Below are positions 1 through 13,600 of a DNA stretch of 64,000 nt, one piece after another. The stretch comes from Branchiostoma floridae (taxonomy: Eukaryota > Chordata > Leptocardii > Amphioxiformes > Branchiostomatidae), in NCBI RefSeq assembly GCF_000003815.2, contig NC_049979.1, positions 16,178,900 to 16,242,899 of the forward strand, written 5' to 3'. Within the stretch, counting starts at the first letter, position 1, and each line of letters starts with the position of its first letter. The notes beneath the pieces are model-generated. The model ran no database searches, had not been told where the DNA came from, and saw nothing but the letters and a program-made list of their open reading frames with translations. Made by a program: the position numbers and the translations under genes.

Positions 1-280
1 GTTTCTTTCTGTTCTGTTAAGAGTTGCACTGTATGTCTTAAAAATCCTTTTTCAAAATTTGTAAACTTTTTAGTCAAAAACAATCTAACATAAAATTTAA
101 TTTTGTGGTTCTTGGTTGTTTATTTTATAATGTTACATACCAAGTCGTATTTTCATGCCCAAACATATATAAATGATTTCATGCATTTTGTATTAATTTC
201 ATTTGATATAGACTTTGTTGGACAAGTTTGATGACTGCACAGATCATTCAACACATTTTTTTCTGGTTCTGTTTTAACAG

Positions 281-3200
281 TCAAACCCGTCTGGCAACTT
301 TGAGTTTGTTGTTTTCCTGGCCAACTCTTCTCAACCAGCTCAAACTCCTGCACCAGGACAGCTCAGTGTCAGGATCACTTCCGCTGTGGATGGAACAACA
401 GGTGTGGCTCAGGGGGATGTCACTGCTCTTGCCGCTGAAACCACCCTGAACACTCTAACTACAAGCAACTGTGCGGAAATGACTCACGTCTGCCTTCGGA
501 TGTTGGTGACTGGCAACTTCACAGACACTGATGCTGCAAACAATGATCAATGTCTGGCATTTGGAAGTGGAAGCGGACAAGTTGGAGCTAAAGACTGCAC
601 AAAATGTATGTCTTAGGATTTAATCATATTTTCTAATTTACTAGATAAAAGTTATTAATATAACCATTTATACTTTTACACTGACACACAACGTTTTTTG
701 TGTGTGTACGTTCGCCATTTATTCCTGAAGGTGTTGCTTGCATACATGACTAATTTGGAAACAGGTAATAATTAATCATGGAATATTGGCACAATCAATG
801 TACAGCTGATCACTTCAGATCTTATTGCAAAGGTCATTACATTCCATGTGTACATGATGTCCCTTACTGCTGCTTACCAAGTAATTCCCATTTGCCTTCC
901 CAGTGGTGGGCTCTTGCTCGGTAACCTGCCACACAAAAGCGTCCTGTCTGCTGCAGTCAGGGACAGGAGTGGGCGTGTGCACCTGCCAGTCTGGCTATAC
1001 AGGGGATGGGGCCAGCTGTACTGGTAAGACCAGGCTTTATTCACCTTTAATTATGCCGATGCATAAGTGTTGCTAACATTAAACTACTAGAGTACTTTAA
1101 AGTTAATGCTGATACATGTATCAACAAACTTTCAAATCAGTGGGAGAAAATAAAATTACTACCAGAGTGATGTTAGAATAAATATTTGTCTTTAGTTTAT
1201 ATTACCCCATGAAATATTGTTTTAAAAAGATCCATCTGAATAACATTTATTTTTCTCCTACACTCCTAGATATCAATGAGTGTACCAGTAACACTGCCAA
1301 CTGTGCAGCGGACCGGGTGTGTCGTAACACGGAGGGTTCCTTCTCGTGTGACTGTAAGCCAGGATTTACAGAGAAAGATGGAACATGTGAAGGTAAGGCC
1401 AACATCTGTCAGTGTTCCTATCGAGCTAAGCAGTCATACTGTTCTGTTTCAAATAAAGGAAAGTAAAAGGACAGACATAAAGATCTGAAAATCATTCACA
1501 ATACAGTACTTGCAAAATTTTCAAGCACCATCCTTCATGGCTTGGGGTTGAAGTCAGCTGCTACTACATACTAAAAAATCTTGCTTCATTCACAACATGA
1601 TAATATACTTTGAAGAGCAATTCAGAATGAACCCACAGGTTACACGATAACATTGTTGGCTAATGGAATAAACCAACAAGATACATGATAACATTGTTCT
1701 TTACCACAGAGACCCAGGCCTACTCAGCCACTGTCCGCATCACCAATGAGGTTTTCGACTCTTCCCTAAATGACCCCACCTCTACTCGCTTCATGAATCT
1801 CAAAGTCCAAGTCACCACAGTTGTGAGTATTTCATGTGAATGCATGTTAGTATTTGGGACATTGAAGTACTGTTATCCACATGGGCAGGTGGTTTAACAT
1901 GTGATCATAGCTAGGAACTTGGTTAATGAATGATGTCATGAATGTCTTGTAGATAAGGAAAGCTCTACAATCAAGACTATTTTTACAATTAGATTACAGT
2001 CTCTTCTTCTTCTTCTTTCCTTTGAGGCTACCAACTTCAACATGCTGAAGGTTTCTGTAGCCTATATGACTACTATACGTTTTGTACCATTGCACACTAG
2101 GGTATGCCCCTACTCTGAGAATGAAATAATCATGTTCCCCATCATTCCTCTTTCTCTACAGTTTGTAGTCCTGTACACGAAGGCTCTTGGATCAGACTTT
2201 GTGAGCGTCACAGTCACAAGCTTCACAAATGGAAGTGTGATTGCCAATCATGTTGTTAACACCAACAAGTCTTCCAATGCGACGGCCAGCAGTATTGGCA
2301 GCTCCCTGCAGAACGCCATCAGCAGCAGCTCCAACCTGCCCTTCACTGTGGGCGGGGTGCAGGTGAATGGTAAGCCACTTCGTTATGATTTATGCCTCCT
2401 GGCATGTCATTATAATGTTTCCATCTTTACTGAGCAACTGTGTTAACTAATGTCGTTCAAAGTGTCCAGTTGTCTGTTGTTCATAAGCAACTCATATTTG
2501 TGATCCTAAAACATGATGTATTTCTAGACTCTTTTCAATACCTCTCCTTTTTCCATAGCACTTTACAAATAAGGGTCATTCCTTTACCTATTTGTACTTC
2601 CTTGGTCTTGCAAATATCATAAGTCGACTGATGGCTTCTAAGTCAATTTTTTAAATGAAATTCAGGCTTTTAGATCATGAGTGTAATGTAATTTTAAAAA
2701 CATCACCCAAAAATGTAATGGGTTACTTTATCACCTTTTCAATGGAAAAGACTAACAATTGTCAACACATTTTCAAAGCTTTTATATATATTTTTCAATA
2801 CAGATTTGGATGAGTGTGCCTCAACAACCACCAACGACTGCTCGCAGTATGCCAACTGTACCAACACCCCGGGGTCTTTCACTTGTGCGTGCCGCCAAGG
2901 TTTTCAAGACAGACAGCCTGCCAACCCAGGAAGGGCTTGCGGAGGTGCATTTCGTAAACCACTGTATTAAAAACCTACGGCTACACATTGAAGTGCCTAG
3001 TCTGTAGCTCCTTACCAGTAGTTTACTTCACACATCCTGTTGCAGACCATATCCTCAGTAGATTACATTCTATAGAATATACACTGATACTACTTCCAAC
3101 TATTGCCACACCTAAAAGAAATATTTCAATCATTATCTTCCATGATGACTGACAGCACTTATCAAAGTAATCCAAATGGTAGTCCATTGTTCAAATATGC

Positions 3201-5377
3201 TTTGAAATTTGACATGAAGCATGTTGCATCTAAGTAAAGGCTTGAATTTAAGATTTTACTGAATGATTTTCTATAATAAATTGGTTTTACTGACACTTGT
3301 CCATGCAGCTGAGTGTCCAGCAGACTACTGTAAAAACGGAGGGACATGTAAACCTGTGGCAGGAGGGCTGTCATGCACGTAAGTATCCAACCCAGGGTCT
3401 GGGGGCCAGACTGTTGCAAAAAATTTCTTCTAAAAACTGTTGAGGATTCTTTCGTGTGATTCAATTAGAGTGACAATATTTGCCACTTGTTTTGCAGATG
3501 TCCCAGTGGGTACAGTGGAGCACGTTGTGAGGATGACGGTAAGGGTCTCGTCAGATTTTTGTTCTAACTTGGCTTGGCATTGTGCACAAGCCTGTAATGT
3601 TAGATGTAAAGAATCTTACTAAGAAAGTCCTGTTTGCTTAATATGGTATATAAAAACTATGTTATGTTATGTTATGTTATGTTATGCAACAGTGAATAGT
3701 ATAATAAAAAATCCTATCCATGAAGTAGAAGTTTTACCATGTTTGACTGCGAATGACTTGCTTTAGGTTCAAGATATTGATTAAAAAGATCACCTGCTCA
3801 ACAAGTCTTTTCCTTGTTTCCAGGTTCACGATACCGTCTAACACTGGGTCTGGGAATCTTTGCTGGTGTGCTTGGTGCGGTGCTGCTACTGGCATGCATG
3901 ATCTCTGCCCATCTCTCAAACAAGAAGAAGAAGTCTAAAGTAAGTCATCACTCACGTGCTTGCTACAGCTTGATTCAGATTCTTTGGTAGATATTAGTTT
4001 TTGTGATCTACAGATCAGCTTCACTTTTGGAACAAAATATGTGACCAAACTTCTTTGTAAAAATTCATGAACATGGATAATTATTTCAGAGTTTTGCAAT
4101 ACGAGGCAACTATTAACATTCAAAATATCCTATTTTACAGGAGTTATGGGTGCACCCAACAAAAGTGCCGACCAAGAAAAGCTCAGAGCACGAAAGTTTG
4201 CCAACATTCAACCCTATCTATGACGAGAGTTATGTGTACAGCAACAAGGCATTTCAGCTGGAGGATTCTGCCATGCCACGCCCCCCAGCCACGCTGCCAA
4301 GATACGCACTCACGGCACCAAGGTTCAAGGGAGATGTGCCATTGTATGATGGTGGATTCTCCTCCAGCACTAAAGATGCGCCTGGCCGTGCTGGTGTTTA
4401 CGAAGTACCGCCTGAACAGGACTACAACTCTGATGATGCAGAGTACGCTGCAATTAAGTAAGTAAAGAGCATGTGAGCATGTTAAGACTACGAGTACAGG
4501 ACACAACACAATGTAAGATTGAACATGTAAAAACAAGATGGATGGTTTATTTACTTATCTCTAAAACAAGATTGGTGATAGATGCTTATTTCTAACTAGT
4601 CTGTCTGTCCCCACTAATGTTGGGTGGGCTGCTTTGAGTGTGATTTAATTCAATTTCTGAAAAAACAAACATGTATCTGACTGGAAAATTGTACCTTGCA
4701 TTCATAAATTCAGGTTGTTTCATCTGTCAGTGTTGATATTGTCAATATTGTCCTAATTCTCGCCTACTCACAATCATGTCCCTGCACCCTGTATTGCAGC
4801 CCAGCCTATGCCTTACCTACTGGGACCATGATGCCCACCAGTGACTCCTTCAGCCAGCCTGCTGCATACGCTGAATTTGATCCCCTGGCCGCCATCATGG
4901 TGAGTCTGGATCTCATTTTCAATTCAAGGTGTTGAGATAAATGAGCCATGTTATGTGCTTGCCTGTTTTATTATTTACCATATCCATCTTCCCATACATG
5001 ACCCCTTTAATTATGTATACATCACTCAAATTAGCCCTTGTGACAATGCTGCTTGGTTTACTTTCTATATTCAATGTTCATTCAGTCAGTGTGAACATTC
5101 AGCATTGCAGGTCCCATACAATTACAGCACCACATTTCTATTTGGCATTCTTTGGAAAGTTTGTTAAGTATTACAGTTCTCCACTAATCCTCTTGAATTC
5201 AAGACAATACTAGTTATTTTCCATAAATCAAGGATAGCTAGTTTGAGCAAAAGCATTCCTTTATCCTGGACCTTTTAACCATCAGCTTCTGTTCCCCACT
5301 TGTAGCCAAACAGAGCTGCTACAGTCACGTCAAGCAAGGACGGAAAGGTCCAGACGGCCAAATTGTCATTCAAGTGA
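281..5377 (+). CDS. EGF/SEA-domain single-pass membrane protein, 3' part of gene
   Basis: Twelve phase-consistent exons: 281-605, 904-1023, 1270-1392, 1710-1822, 2162-2369, 2804-2944, 3309-3378, 3498-3538, 3824-3939, 4141-4457, 4800-4899, 5306-5377 (stop TGA 5375-5377), about 581 residues; the N-terminus lies left of the window. Order: a Cys-containing extracellular segment of unknown family (exon 1), an EGF module, a calcium-binding EGF (DINEC start), a SEA module over two exons (1710-2369), a second calcium-binding EGF (DLDEC), an EGF split by a phase-2 intron (3309-3538), a hydrophobic membrane helix followed by KKKK (3824-3939), then a cytoplasmic tail. The tail has NPIY and NPAY, Tyr-rich stretches and VYEVPP, typical PTB/SH2 docking sites. 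The SEA module keeps an NGSVIA segment resembling the G-S self-cleavage site of this family. The architecture suggests a shed adhesion or receptor-like protein; no named orthologue is recognised. Confidence 0.8.
3656..3685. repeat. (ATGTT)n microsatellite
   Basis: About five perfect copies of a 5-bp unit in the intron between the last EGF exon and the membrane-helix exon of the first gene. A short related TTATGTTATG stretch occurs near 6846. Confidence 0.8.
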
Positions 5378-6664
5378 ACACTTAATACCAAGGTGGGTAA
5401 GATGTACATGTGTATTGGCAGTATAACACACTTATAGTTGTAGAGACGGAATTGTTACTTCATGCTGGAACCATTAACTTCCATGGAATATGCTTTCTAC
5501 CAAGAATTGTCACTGTTTTAAGGAAGAAGACGTTCTTGGATTTTTCAGTGAACACATTTAAATATTTCAAGGTCTCGTGTCCTTTCCAAACGCATATTGC
5601 CTTGATATTCTTAACACAAGAAACATGTTCATCAGTAGAGGTAAGGTGGGAAATTGATTGTATGTTTGTCAATTTTCAAATTTAAATCATGTCAACCTAC
5701 TTAACAGAGTGTTTCACTTTCCACAGGGCACAAGCCATCACATGCAGTGACAGGACACAAAGATATTGCAGCAAACTGTAACAATTTACTAGAGTCTATA
5801 CAAATTATGGTATGTTGTAAAGGTAAAGGAGTACTACATAGAGACCATCTAGTACCAACTAGGTTTGTTTTAAAAACCTGGAATACACATTTATCCATCT
5901 TAACAGGTACTACGTGTAATAGTACTGAAATTCTAGCAATCCTATACTACACAAGGTTAATCTTAACATTAAAAGTGAGTTTTCCATAAACCGTCTACCT
6001 CATGATGTATTAACTGTTTAACTGGGCTCATGCTCCTGGTTAAATTGACAGCCTACCATAACTGCCAGTTGATGATTATGAAACTTTAATATGAAAACTC
6101 CATCTAGCATAACAGTAGCTGAGTCTACTACTTACTATGTGGGATTTGCTATTAAAGAAACAACATTTGTATTAACAGTTCAGGTATCCAATTTGTATCA
6201 TAATTTTTAGCAGATTTATAAATGTCTAAAACTTTTGTGTTCTCAATAACAAAAATGTTTGTTTGGAGTAAGCTGAACTCCAAGCATAGCATGTTGACGA
6301 CTTTGATTTGATATGGTAAGATAAATGGAATGTGACTACTTGATAACATGACTAACAATGTTACTGTGATGTGTTAATAAGGCCAAATATATGAATAAGG
6401 TCAGATGTACATGTATATGGTTAAGTAAATGTAAAGTTGATTGTTCCTAATGATGTTTATAAGTCCTGCTGAGTTGAGGTTTAAGGTATTGATGGTAATG
6501 GTATTTGATGTAATCCTATTATAACGCCGTGCCCACCAACTAGTAATGCCAGTCACAGGCAACAATAGTCCACTTATTGACATTCACATAGAACTATTGT
6601 ACTCTACTGACCCTGTGCTACTGACTTAAACTTAACTACTAGTTGTATTTTGTAACCTTTTCTA
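5378..6664 (+). other. Probable 3' UTR of the EGF/SEA gene
   Basis: No coding similarity is visible. A GT-type donor follows the stop at about 5393 and a good acceptor (ccacag) occurs near 5726, so the UTR may itself be spliced. The stretch is AT-rich with short open frames only and ends at a consensus polyadenylation hexamer. Confidence 0.45.
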
Positions 6665-6670
6665 AATAAA
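6665..6670 (+). promoter_or_regulatory. Polyadenylation signal AATAAA, plus strand
   Basis: First convincing plus-strand AATAAA downstream of the EGF/SEA stop codon, about 1.3 kb after it. Further AATAAA copies near 7134 and 7384 are possible alternatives. Confidence 0.45.
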
Positions 6671-7622
6671 GATTTCATCTACCTCTGATACTAAACTGGC
6701 CACTTTTGATACAATAACGACCAAGGCAATGGAAGGTTTTGGGGGTAGACTTTTTTATTGACTACCATCTTTTCTGAGAGGTTAAGATGTACTGTATGTC
6801 AGTAAAGGACAATCATCTTTGCACTACAGATAAAACAACATATCGTTATGTTATGTTGTTATGCAAGTTTTACTACATCTATAACGATACAGTTGAGTAA
6901 ATACAACTTTGGTATTGTTCATGTTGTGCAATTCTGTAATATAGATAATCTCATCTTCATCTGAGGAAAACAAAATAATAACATAAGGCAACTAAACACA
7001 ACTAATGACAACAACTTAGATGTTACCTCTACACAGAACTGAACTTGAAAAATACTGAAACCATTTGCCTCCACTTTTAAACCAAGTCATCTTTGTGCTA
7101 ACATGTTAAACCAGGTCTCCAATGTTTTGAAAAAAATAAAGCCAACGAAAAAGCTGCATACCAGTAATCCTATTACATGTAGTATTTTCTACCATCTATT
7201 CCATAAAGTACTGATCTACTGGCATAACTCGGACTGTTAATTTCAGAAACAGGCTGGCTCTTTTTTAAATGTTTTCTGTTTCTAAGTTAGAGGTTGATGA
7301 TAACTTGCTCCTTAGCAAGTGGGAGAGTTTACAGAGAAGCAGTAACACCCCATTAAGCATGATTCTTAACCATAAAGGTTTAAAATAAAGTGATCAGTCA
7401 AACTACAAGCATCCAGCTTGTACATACATGATTATTACTGATAGCTACTAATTCTTTATAAATGTCGAGGAGGCAGTTTTAGTAAATGTTAGCATTAGCT
7501 TGAGAATGGCTACACAATCATGTTATTTCAGACCCTTTTGTGACTTAAGGAAGACTTGTACAATGTTCCTCCTGTTTGAAGAGACAACACATACAGAACC
7601 TGGTTGCGCTACAGGTAGGTCT
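6671..7622. other. Convergent spacer and probable PARP1 3' UTR
   Basis: Tail-to-tail spacer between the plus-strand membrane protein gene and minus-strand PARP1. A minus-strand AATAAA (TTTATT at 6754-6759) is the nearest candidate end signal for PARP1 and would give a 3' UTR of about 0.9 kb. No coding exon is visible here. Confidence 0.4.
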
Positions 7623-10600
7623 TCACCACAGACTCTTGTAGTTGAACTTCATCTTGATCAGGTACTTCATTTCCACCTGGGCCACGTCGTACACAATGTA
7701 CCTGACATAGTGTTAAGGCTTCAACCTGACTTCATCACAGCTGCCATGGAAACAAATAATACGAGCAAGCTAACAGATGTACTTCAAGGCAAGGTTCTGA
7801 AAATCAGTTCATCAAGTCCAAGGCAAATGCGTAGTTAAATAGTGCTGTTATGTAGTTGTAGACAGGGAGCAGCATGACAGGCAGGTATATGGCCTATTAG
7901 GAGACAACGACACCCACAAAATGCAAAGTACGTGTAGGCTACAATTTTTCCTTAGGGCACCTAATATCAATGTAGTTAGGTGATAAAGTGATAAAACTAT
8001 ATTCTAATGATCTCTCTGATAAAAAACTGAATGCTAAATGATGTATAAATTGTGAATATTGAGGGTGGTTGCTCTTTAGAATCAAATGCAACAAACAGCC
8101 AGTAATAGGCTGCCTGGATGACTCAAACAATTTCGACATCTGCAGCCACCAGGAGTGCAGCCGTTGGCATGAGCTCCAATAAAAATGCAGAAGATGAAAA
8201 GGATACTCGTTATACAGCAGACTGGATCCAGTCACCCCACTGGGAACACCCTGGCCAATGGGAACCTGAGTACCATTGGGAAGTGTCTTTGTAGCTGTAG
8301 GGTCTGGGCCAGTAGCTCCAAGTCCTGCAAGTAGAACATACAGATATACCACCTCAAAGTTGATCATGTGAAACAAGTTATGAATAGTGGTTTGTGGTCC
8401 AACTTTCAGCAAGAAACCTTGCAAATTTTCTGCACAGCTATTGTGCATTTCCAAGTTGAAAATGAGACCCCAAGTTGTGATGAAAGGGGTTTGTATAAGT
8501 GACATTTTGACATAAGAATTACACTACAGGAATAAGAGAAACCTAATAAAAGAAAGTATGAACAATATAACTAATCTATCACCTTTGTCTGCAAAGAAAA
8601 CACCACACAAAACCACTATCCTGTTCAGCCACATAACTAATGGCCCCACAATACTTGCTCCACTAGAGTACTCCAATAAAGTGACCAACCTTTGGTACTG
8701 TGTGTGCCTTTGGGGAGTTTGGAGACGTACTCTGCATGTTTTCTCTCATACCTGTATGGAGGGAAAAATCATCCAACATTAATTTGCAACATATTGTTCC
8801 CAAGTCAAATATCCCAAGTAAAATATTGCCTGGTGAGATCACATTTTTGCTTCATGTTTTTTGCTACACATGTCACTTGGGGTATTTCACTAAGCTGAAG
8901 CTTACATGCATTTTATCACATTGTGATGATGACCAACACAATGTTGCTAAGACATAAAGCATTTGTGAATCACATATCATTTGTGTTAAGGGAGTGCAAA
9001 CATTGAATAGTGCAATAAAATTTTGATCAAAACTCCTGCATTATGGGATATTCCAGCTTCTATTTGCCTGTATCATAAAGAGGCTATTACAAAGGACCAT
9101 CTGTGATCAGAACTGTAATCAACAACAGCAACTATAAACACTCTGGACGACATGCTGCTGTTTGTAATTGAGTGAAACTTGGTCCTTACATGTTTCCCAG
9201 TGCCACCTCACAGAGCAGCAGTAGTCCCGTGGGGCTAGCAGTGGACGTAGCACAGTAGTTCGCACTCTTGGACACCATGTCAGCAAAGTACAGGCCCTTC
9301 CCGAACATGTAGCCAGTCTGTCGGATGGTGAAGAAATGGCGGTAACGGATTAAAGCAACTTTTAGTTGGTGTGAGTTCTCTTTACCAAATGAACGATTAC
9401 TTGTCTATTTTGGAGACTTGAGGGAAACCTTTCAACGAGGCTCTACAACTCCTTACTTTGTAATTTTAAGAATATCTGACAAGTAAATGATATAGGTCTC
9501 ATTTCTGACCTCATAATAACTATAGTAAAACAAAATATTCCTGCTCCACCTTTTTCTGCACATTGAACCCAAAATTATACACTTTCTAATGTAACATATT
9601 TCCTAACAATACTGGGTACATAGAAATTCATACTGCTATACATTCGAACCCACAACGAAAGAACTTGTCCAACAACAAGAAACCTAATCACTAACACTAA
9701 GACATTAGATCACTGAGGGCTCTGTTATTACAGTGATGTAAACAACACTGTAGACTACAGAAAAGGAATAATTGAACAGAAATTACTACATACCACAGGG
9801 GCTTCTGGGGGCGCAATCCTGAGCCCCTGAGAAAGGATGCCAGCATAGTTGGTGACACGTGACCCGTGCCATAGAAGCTGTCTGTTGTGCAGCTGCTGGA
9901 AGGGCCTGTATCGGGATGCCTCTCCCTCCCTAGCAATCTTGAATAACTAAGGAGTTATGAGAGAAAAAAATTGTTAATTTAATAGTTTACACATTTGACA
10001 TACTAATACAGAATTGAGCTCACACTCAAACAGCACTATTACTAAAGTAGGATCATTTCAAGGGGGACTGACCATCAATTTACCTTCTCTTAACCTTTCA
10101 TAGTTCAGTAAGATTGAACAAAATAAATTCTTGCCTCTTCTACTTCCAAGGAGTAATGGCTGTGTGTTTTGGCATGGGTGTTCTTCACATAATCCTGCAC
10201 CATGGTAAACTCATCCGAGCTCTTCTCCACAACCTGAAATGTACAAGCAAAACATATTATCATACACAAAGGTTTTACTGCAGTGTAAAACATTGTACAA
10301 TCATCATTTGAGAGGATTCTATTCTATCATGCAAAAGGTCTGCTTCAAACCAAATAGATTTGTAAAACCATGATTGAATTTGTCATTTACCAGATCTACA
10401 ATGTGCATGCCTATAATACTATGACATAACTCCATGCATCTTCAACTAAAGCAGAATTTCGTAAACTAGTAATATTTGATACTCAGCCTGTATTAATGTA
10501 CTACTACTACTACTAGAAATTCTTAAGAACCACACCTCCATCTTGCACTTGAGTTTCTCATAGTGAACATCAATGGGGTCCTTGCCCTCCCCATCGTCTC

Positions 10601-13600
10601 CACTCTTCAGTAGATTGTAGGCCACTTCTATCTCCAGCAGGTTATCCAGCATGGTAGTCTTGGCCTGAACAACAAGTCCTGGTCAGCTGGGGACGTTATC
10701 TTTGTCCAAGAAATGTTGCTGTATGAACTATGTAATGACTATGGTGACAGACATCTTATTTGTGATAAGGAAAGAAGGAGGCAGAGGTCTAGTGAGATAG
10801 ACTTGAATATTTTATGTTTTTTATGAACATACCTTGATGACTTCCTCGTTATCCAACATGGGTGGTTTCTTCATGCCAAAGTCATGAGGAATGAGAGTGT
10901 AGAATCGGTTGGAGGCATCAAGGATTCTTGTGGCACTCTTCTCACCTGTCAGGATCTACACAATACACAGAAGATATCAGTTAGCTCATTCATTCATCTA
11001 TTACAAGTAATCATAGTGTGACAGATCAAACATGTAATGCACCAACATCAAGAAATATGCTTAGACATGTCATAATAAAAGGAATTACAGTACTCAAAAT
11101 TTTTTAATACATTGAAAAAGCTGTTTCTTGTCGCAGTTTTATCTAATAAGACATTACCATCAGGGAAACATTTCTCGTGCTATACACTACCATCAGGCTT
11201 CCATGCTTGCACAGGAAAATGTGCATACCTACCTCATTCAGTTCTGTCAGCACACTATAGGCACTCTCAATCTGTTTCCGTGACAGCTTGCCTAATGGCA
11301 TCTTCTTCAGGTCAATCTGAAACAGCGCACAGTAACATGTGAGCATTAACTTCATTACATTCAAAACTGCCATTATTTGGATCCAATCAAAACATTCATT
11401 ATAATGCACTGATGTTTGATACTTTGTACTTACAACGTATAAGTTCTATTTTACATTTTCATAGAGCTAAGTAAGGCACTGTTTATCTATAAAGCCAAAT
11501 TACTCTAGCCAAATATTCTAAGTCAGGGCTCGAAATACCACCTGCATATGCAGGTTAGTGCAGGTGAAATTGGAGCTGTGCAGGTATTTCTGGTGTCTAC
11601 CTGCACTGTCCGTGTACTGGGTTTTATACATAAATGTCATATGACGTAAGTGTAATGTGGATTGTTATAAGCTGTATTGAATGTTACTACATATAAAGTA
11701 TAAAAGAAACAAATAGCACTGGTTCCTGAACAATTTTAGTATGATCCATGCTTCCTAAATTCAGAGCGGTGCAGGTAAAATTTGTCCGGTGCAGGTAATT
11801 TTAAATGTTAGCTGAACTAGTGCAGGTATGCAGAAAAAAGTATTTCGAGCCCTGTAAGTGAATTGGTGATATGAACAAAACTCAGGGCACCTCAAACTCC
11901 ACCATGGCCTTCTTCATGCTCTCAATGTCGAAGATCATCTGTATGATTTCCTGAACCTCACGAGCCAGGGCAGACTTGGAGCCTGGTTTGATCTTCAGCT
12001 TCTGCAGATCCTCCTCCTCCTACAGATACAAGATGGGCTTGGATTATGTATGATCCATCATGCAATAAGATGGTGATAGAATTATGAACACATTATCACA
12101 TCATTTACCAAAAAGGCCATATGAAATAATACTATAGCTTGGTAGGAAATAAACACCCTGATTATTTTTATTATGTTTCAAATCGAGCTGTTTTTTACAG
12201 GTGGCTGAATATAGTAACAAAGAATACATACCTGTCCATAGTCAATGTCTAATGGGTAAAACCGTTTTGGGTACTTCACAAAGTTCTTGGCTCCAAATTC
12301 ATTCCCTGTTGATTGAAAATTAAACTTAGTAAATGATAATAACTGTGGAAGTAGTACTGCAGATAGGTAAGGCAAGTGCAAAAACTAAAACTTCCAAAAG
12401 TATTGGTAAAACATTTGCAAACTGTTTAACTAGAGAAAAAGCACCATTCTAGAGAAGTAGCAATTTTGGCATCTGTACTGTGTTTGAGTTGCAGTGTACC
12501 TGTTACTGTACAGTGCCTTTGTGACCTTAGACCATTGGTGGCTGCAGATGTGAGTTGTGAATTAAAACACAAGCCACTGACCTGTCTTCTCCTCATACAG
12601 GTTGAGGAACTGCTCCAGGGCCCCCTGTCTGGAATGGAAGGTCTCCAGCTTGTTACCACCCACAGTGGTACCTACTCGTCCCCATGCCCTGAACACATAC
12701 CACCTGCAATAACACATAGAGCAAGTGCATCAGCCCTAGGGGTGTTACAACACGCTTTGTTCTGTATCCAGGAGCCTTGGTGAGGTAACATCATCTTAAG
12801 CCATTCTTTAGCCAAAGTTGACAAGACTGCCTGTATGCTGGCTATATCTGATTTAGCATTTTAACTCTTACAAGGCATGAACTAATGAAGATACACAGTT
12901 GAAAATTCTCAAAAATATTCAACTAGCGTAATTAGCCATATGTCAGACACACCATATTTCATATCATAAAATCAATGTGATGTAGCCACAACATAGGCAT
13001 CACTAACACAGTTGTTACCAAGACACATACCTATTCCCCTTGTCGGCCTCCAAGGCTTGTAGCTTGTAGTAAGAGTTTGTGCCTCTTACCAAGTCTACCA
13101 GTCCAAGTACAGCATTGTATACCTTTCCCTTGTCCTCAACAACATGGGCAGAATGTTCAATTCCTGAAACATAACCAAGAAAACAGTTTTCAATAACACT
13201 GCACTAGAAACTATCATAAACTAGACAATTAAAATTCAGAGACTAGAGGACATAACAGAGAGCTAGAGATAACTGCCTTATATTTGCACTGTATATTTGT
13301 TTTCTTCTTAATAGGAAAAAGATCAAACAGCCCACAAAAAATCCTTCTCACCTGAGTCAGGGTCTACAGCTGCTCCACCCTTCACCATCATCTTCAGTTT
13401 CTTGGTGCCTGAATCTACATAAACAGCATTTCACCAAATCAAATAGCTGCATAACATTTGTCATGGAAGGGATAGTATTATGTGGAATAAAACAAAGACG
13501 GTATATGTGTGAAAGTGTTGGTAAGTGTTTGCAAATTTCTCCTTTCTACAATGCTAACACAATTCTTTGTAGCAAATCTCCATTTCTACCTCAATTTCAA

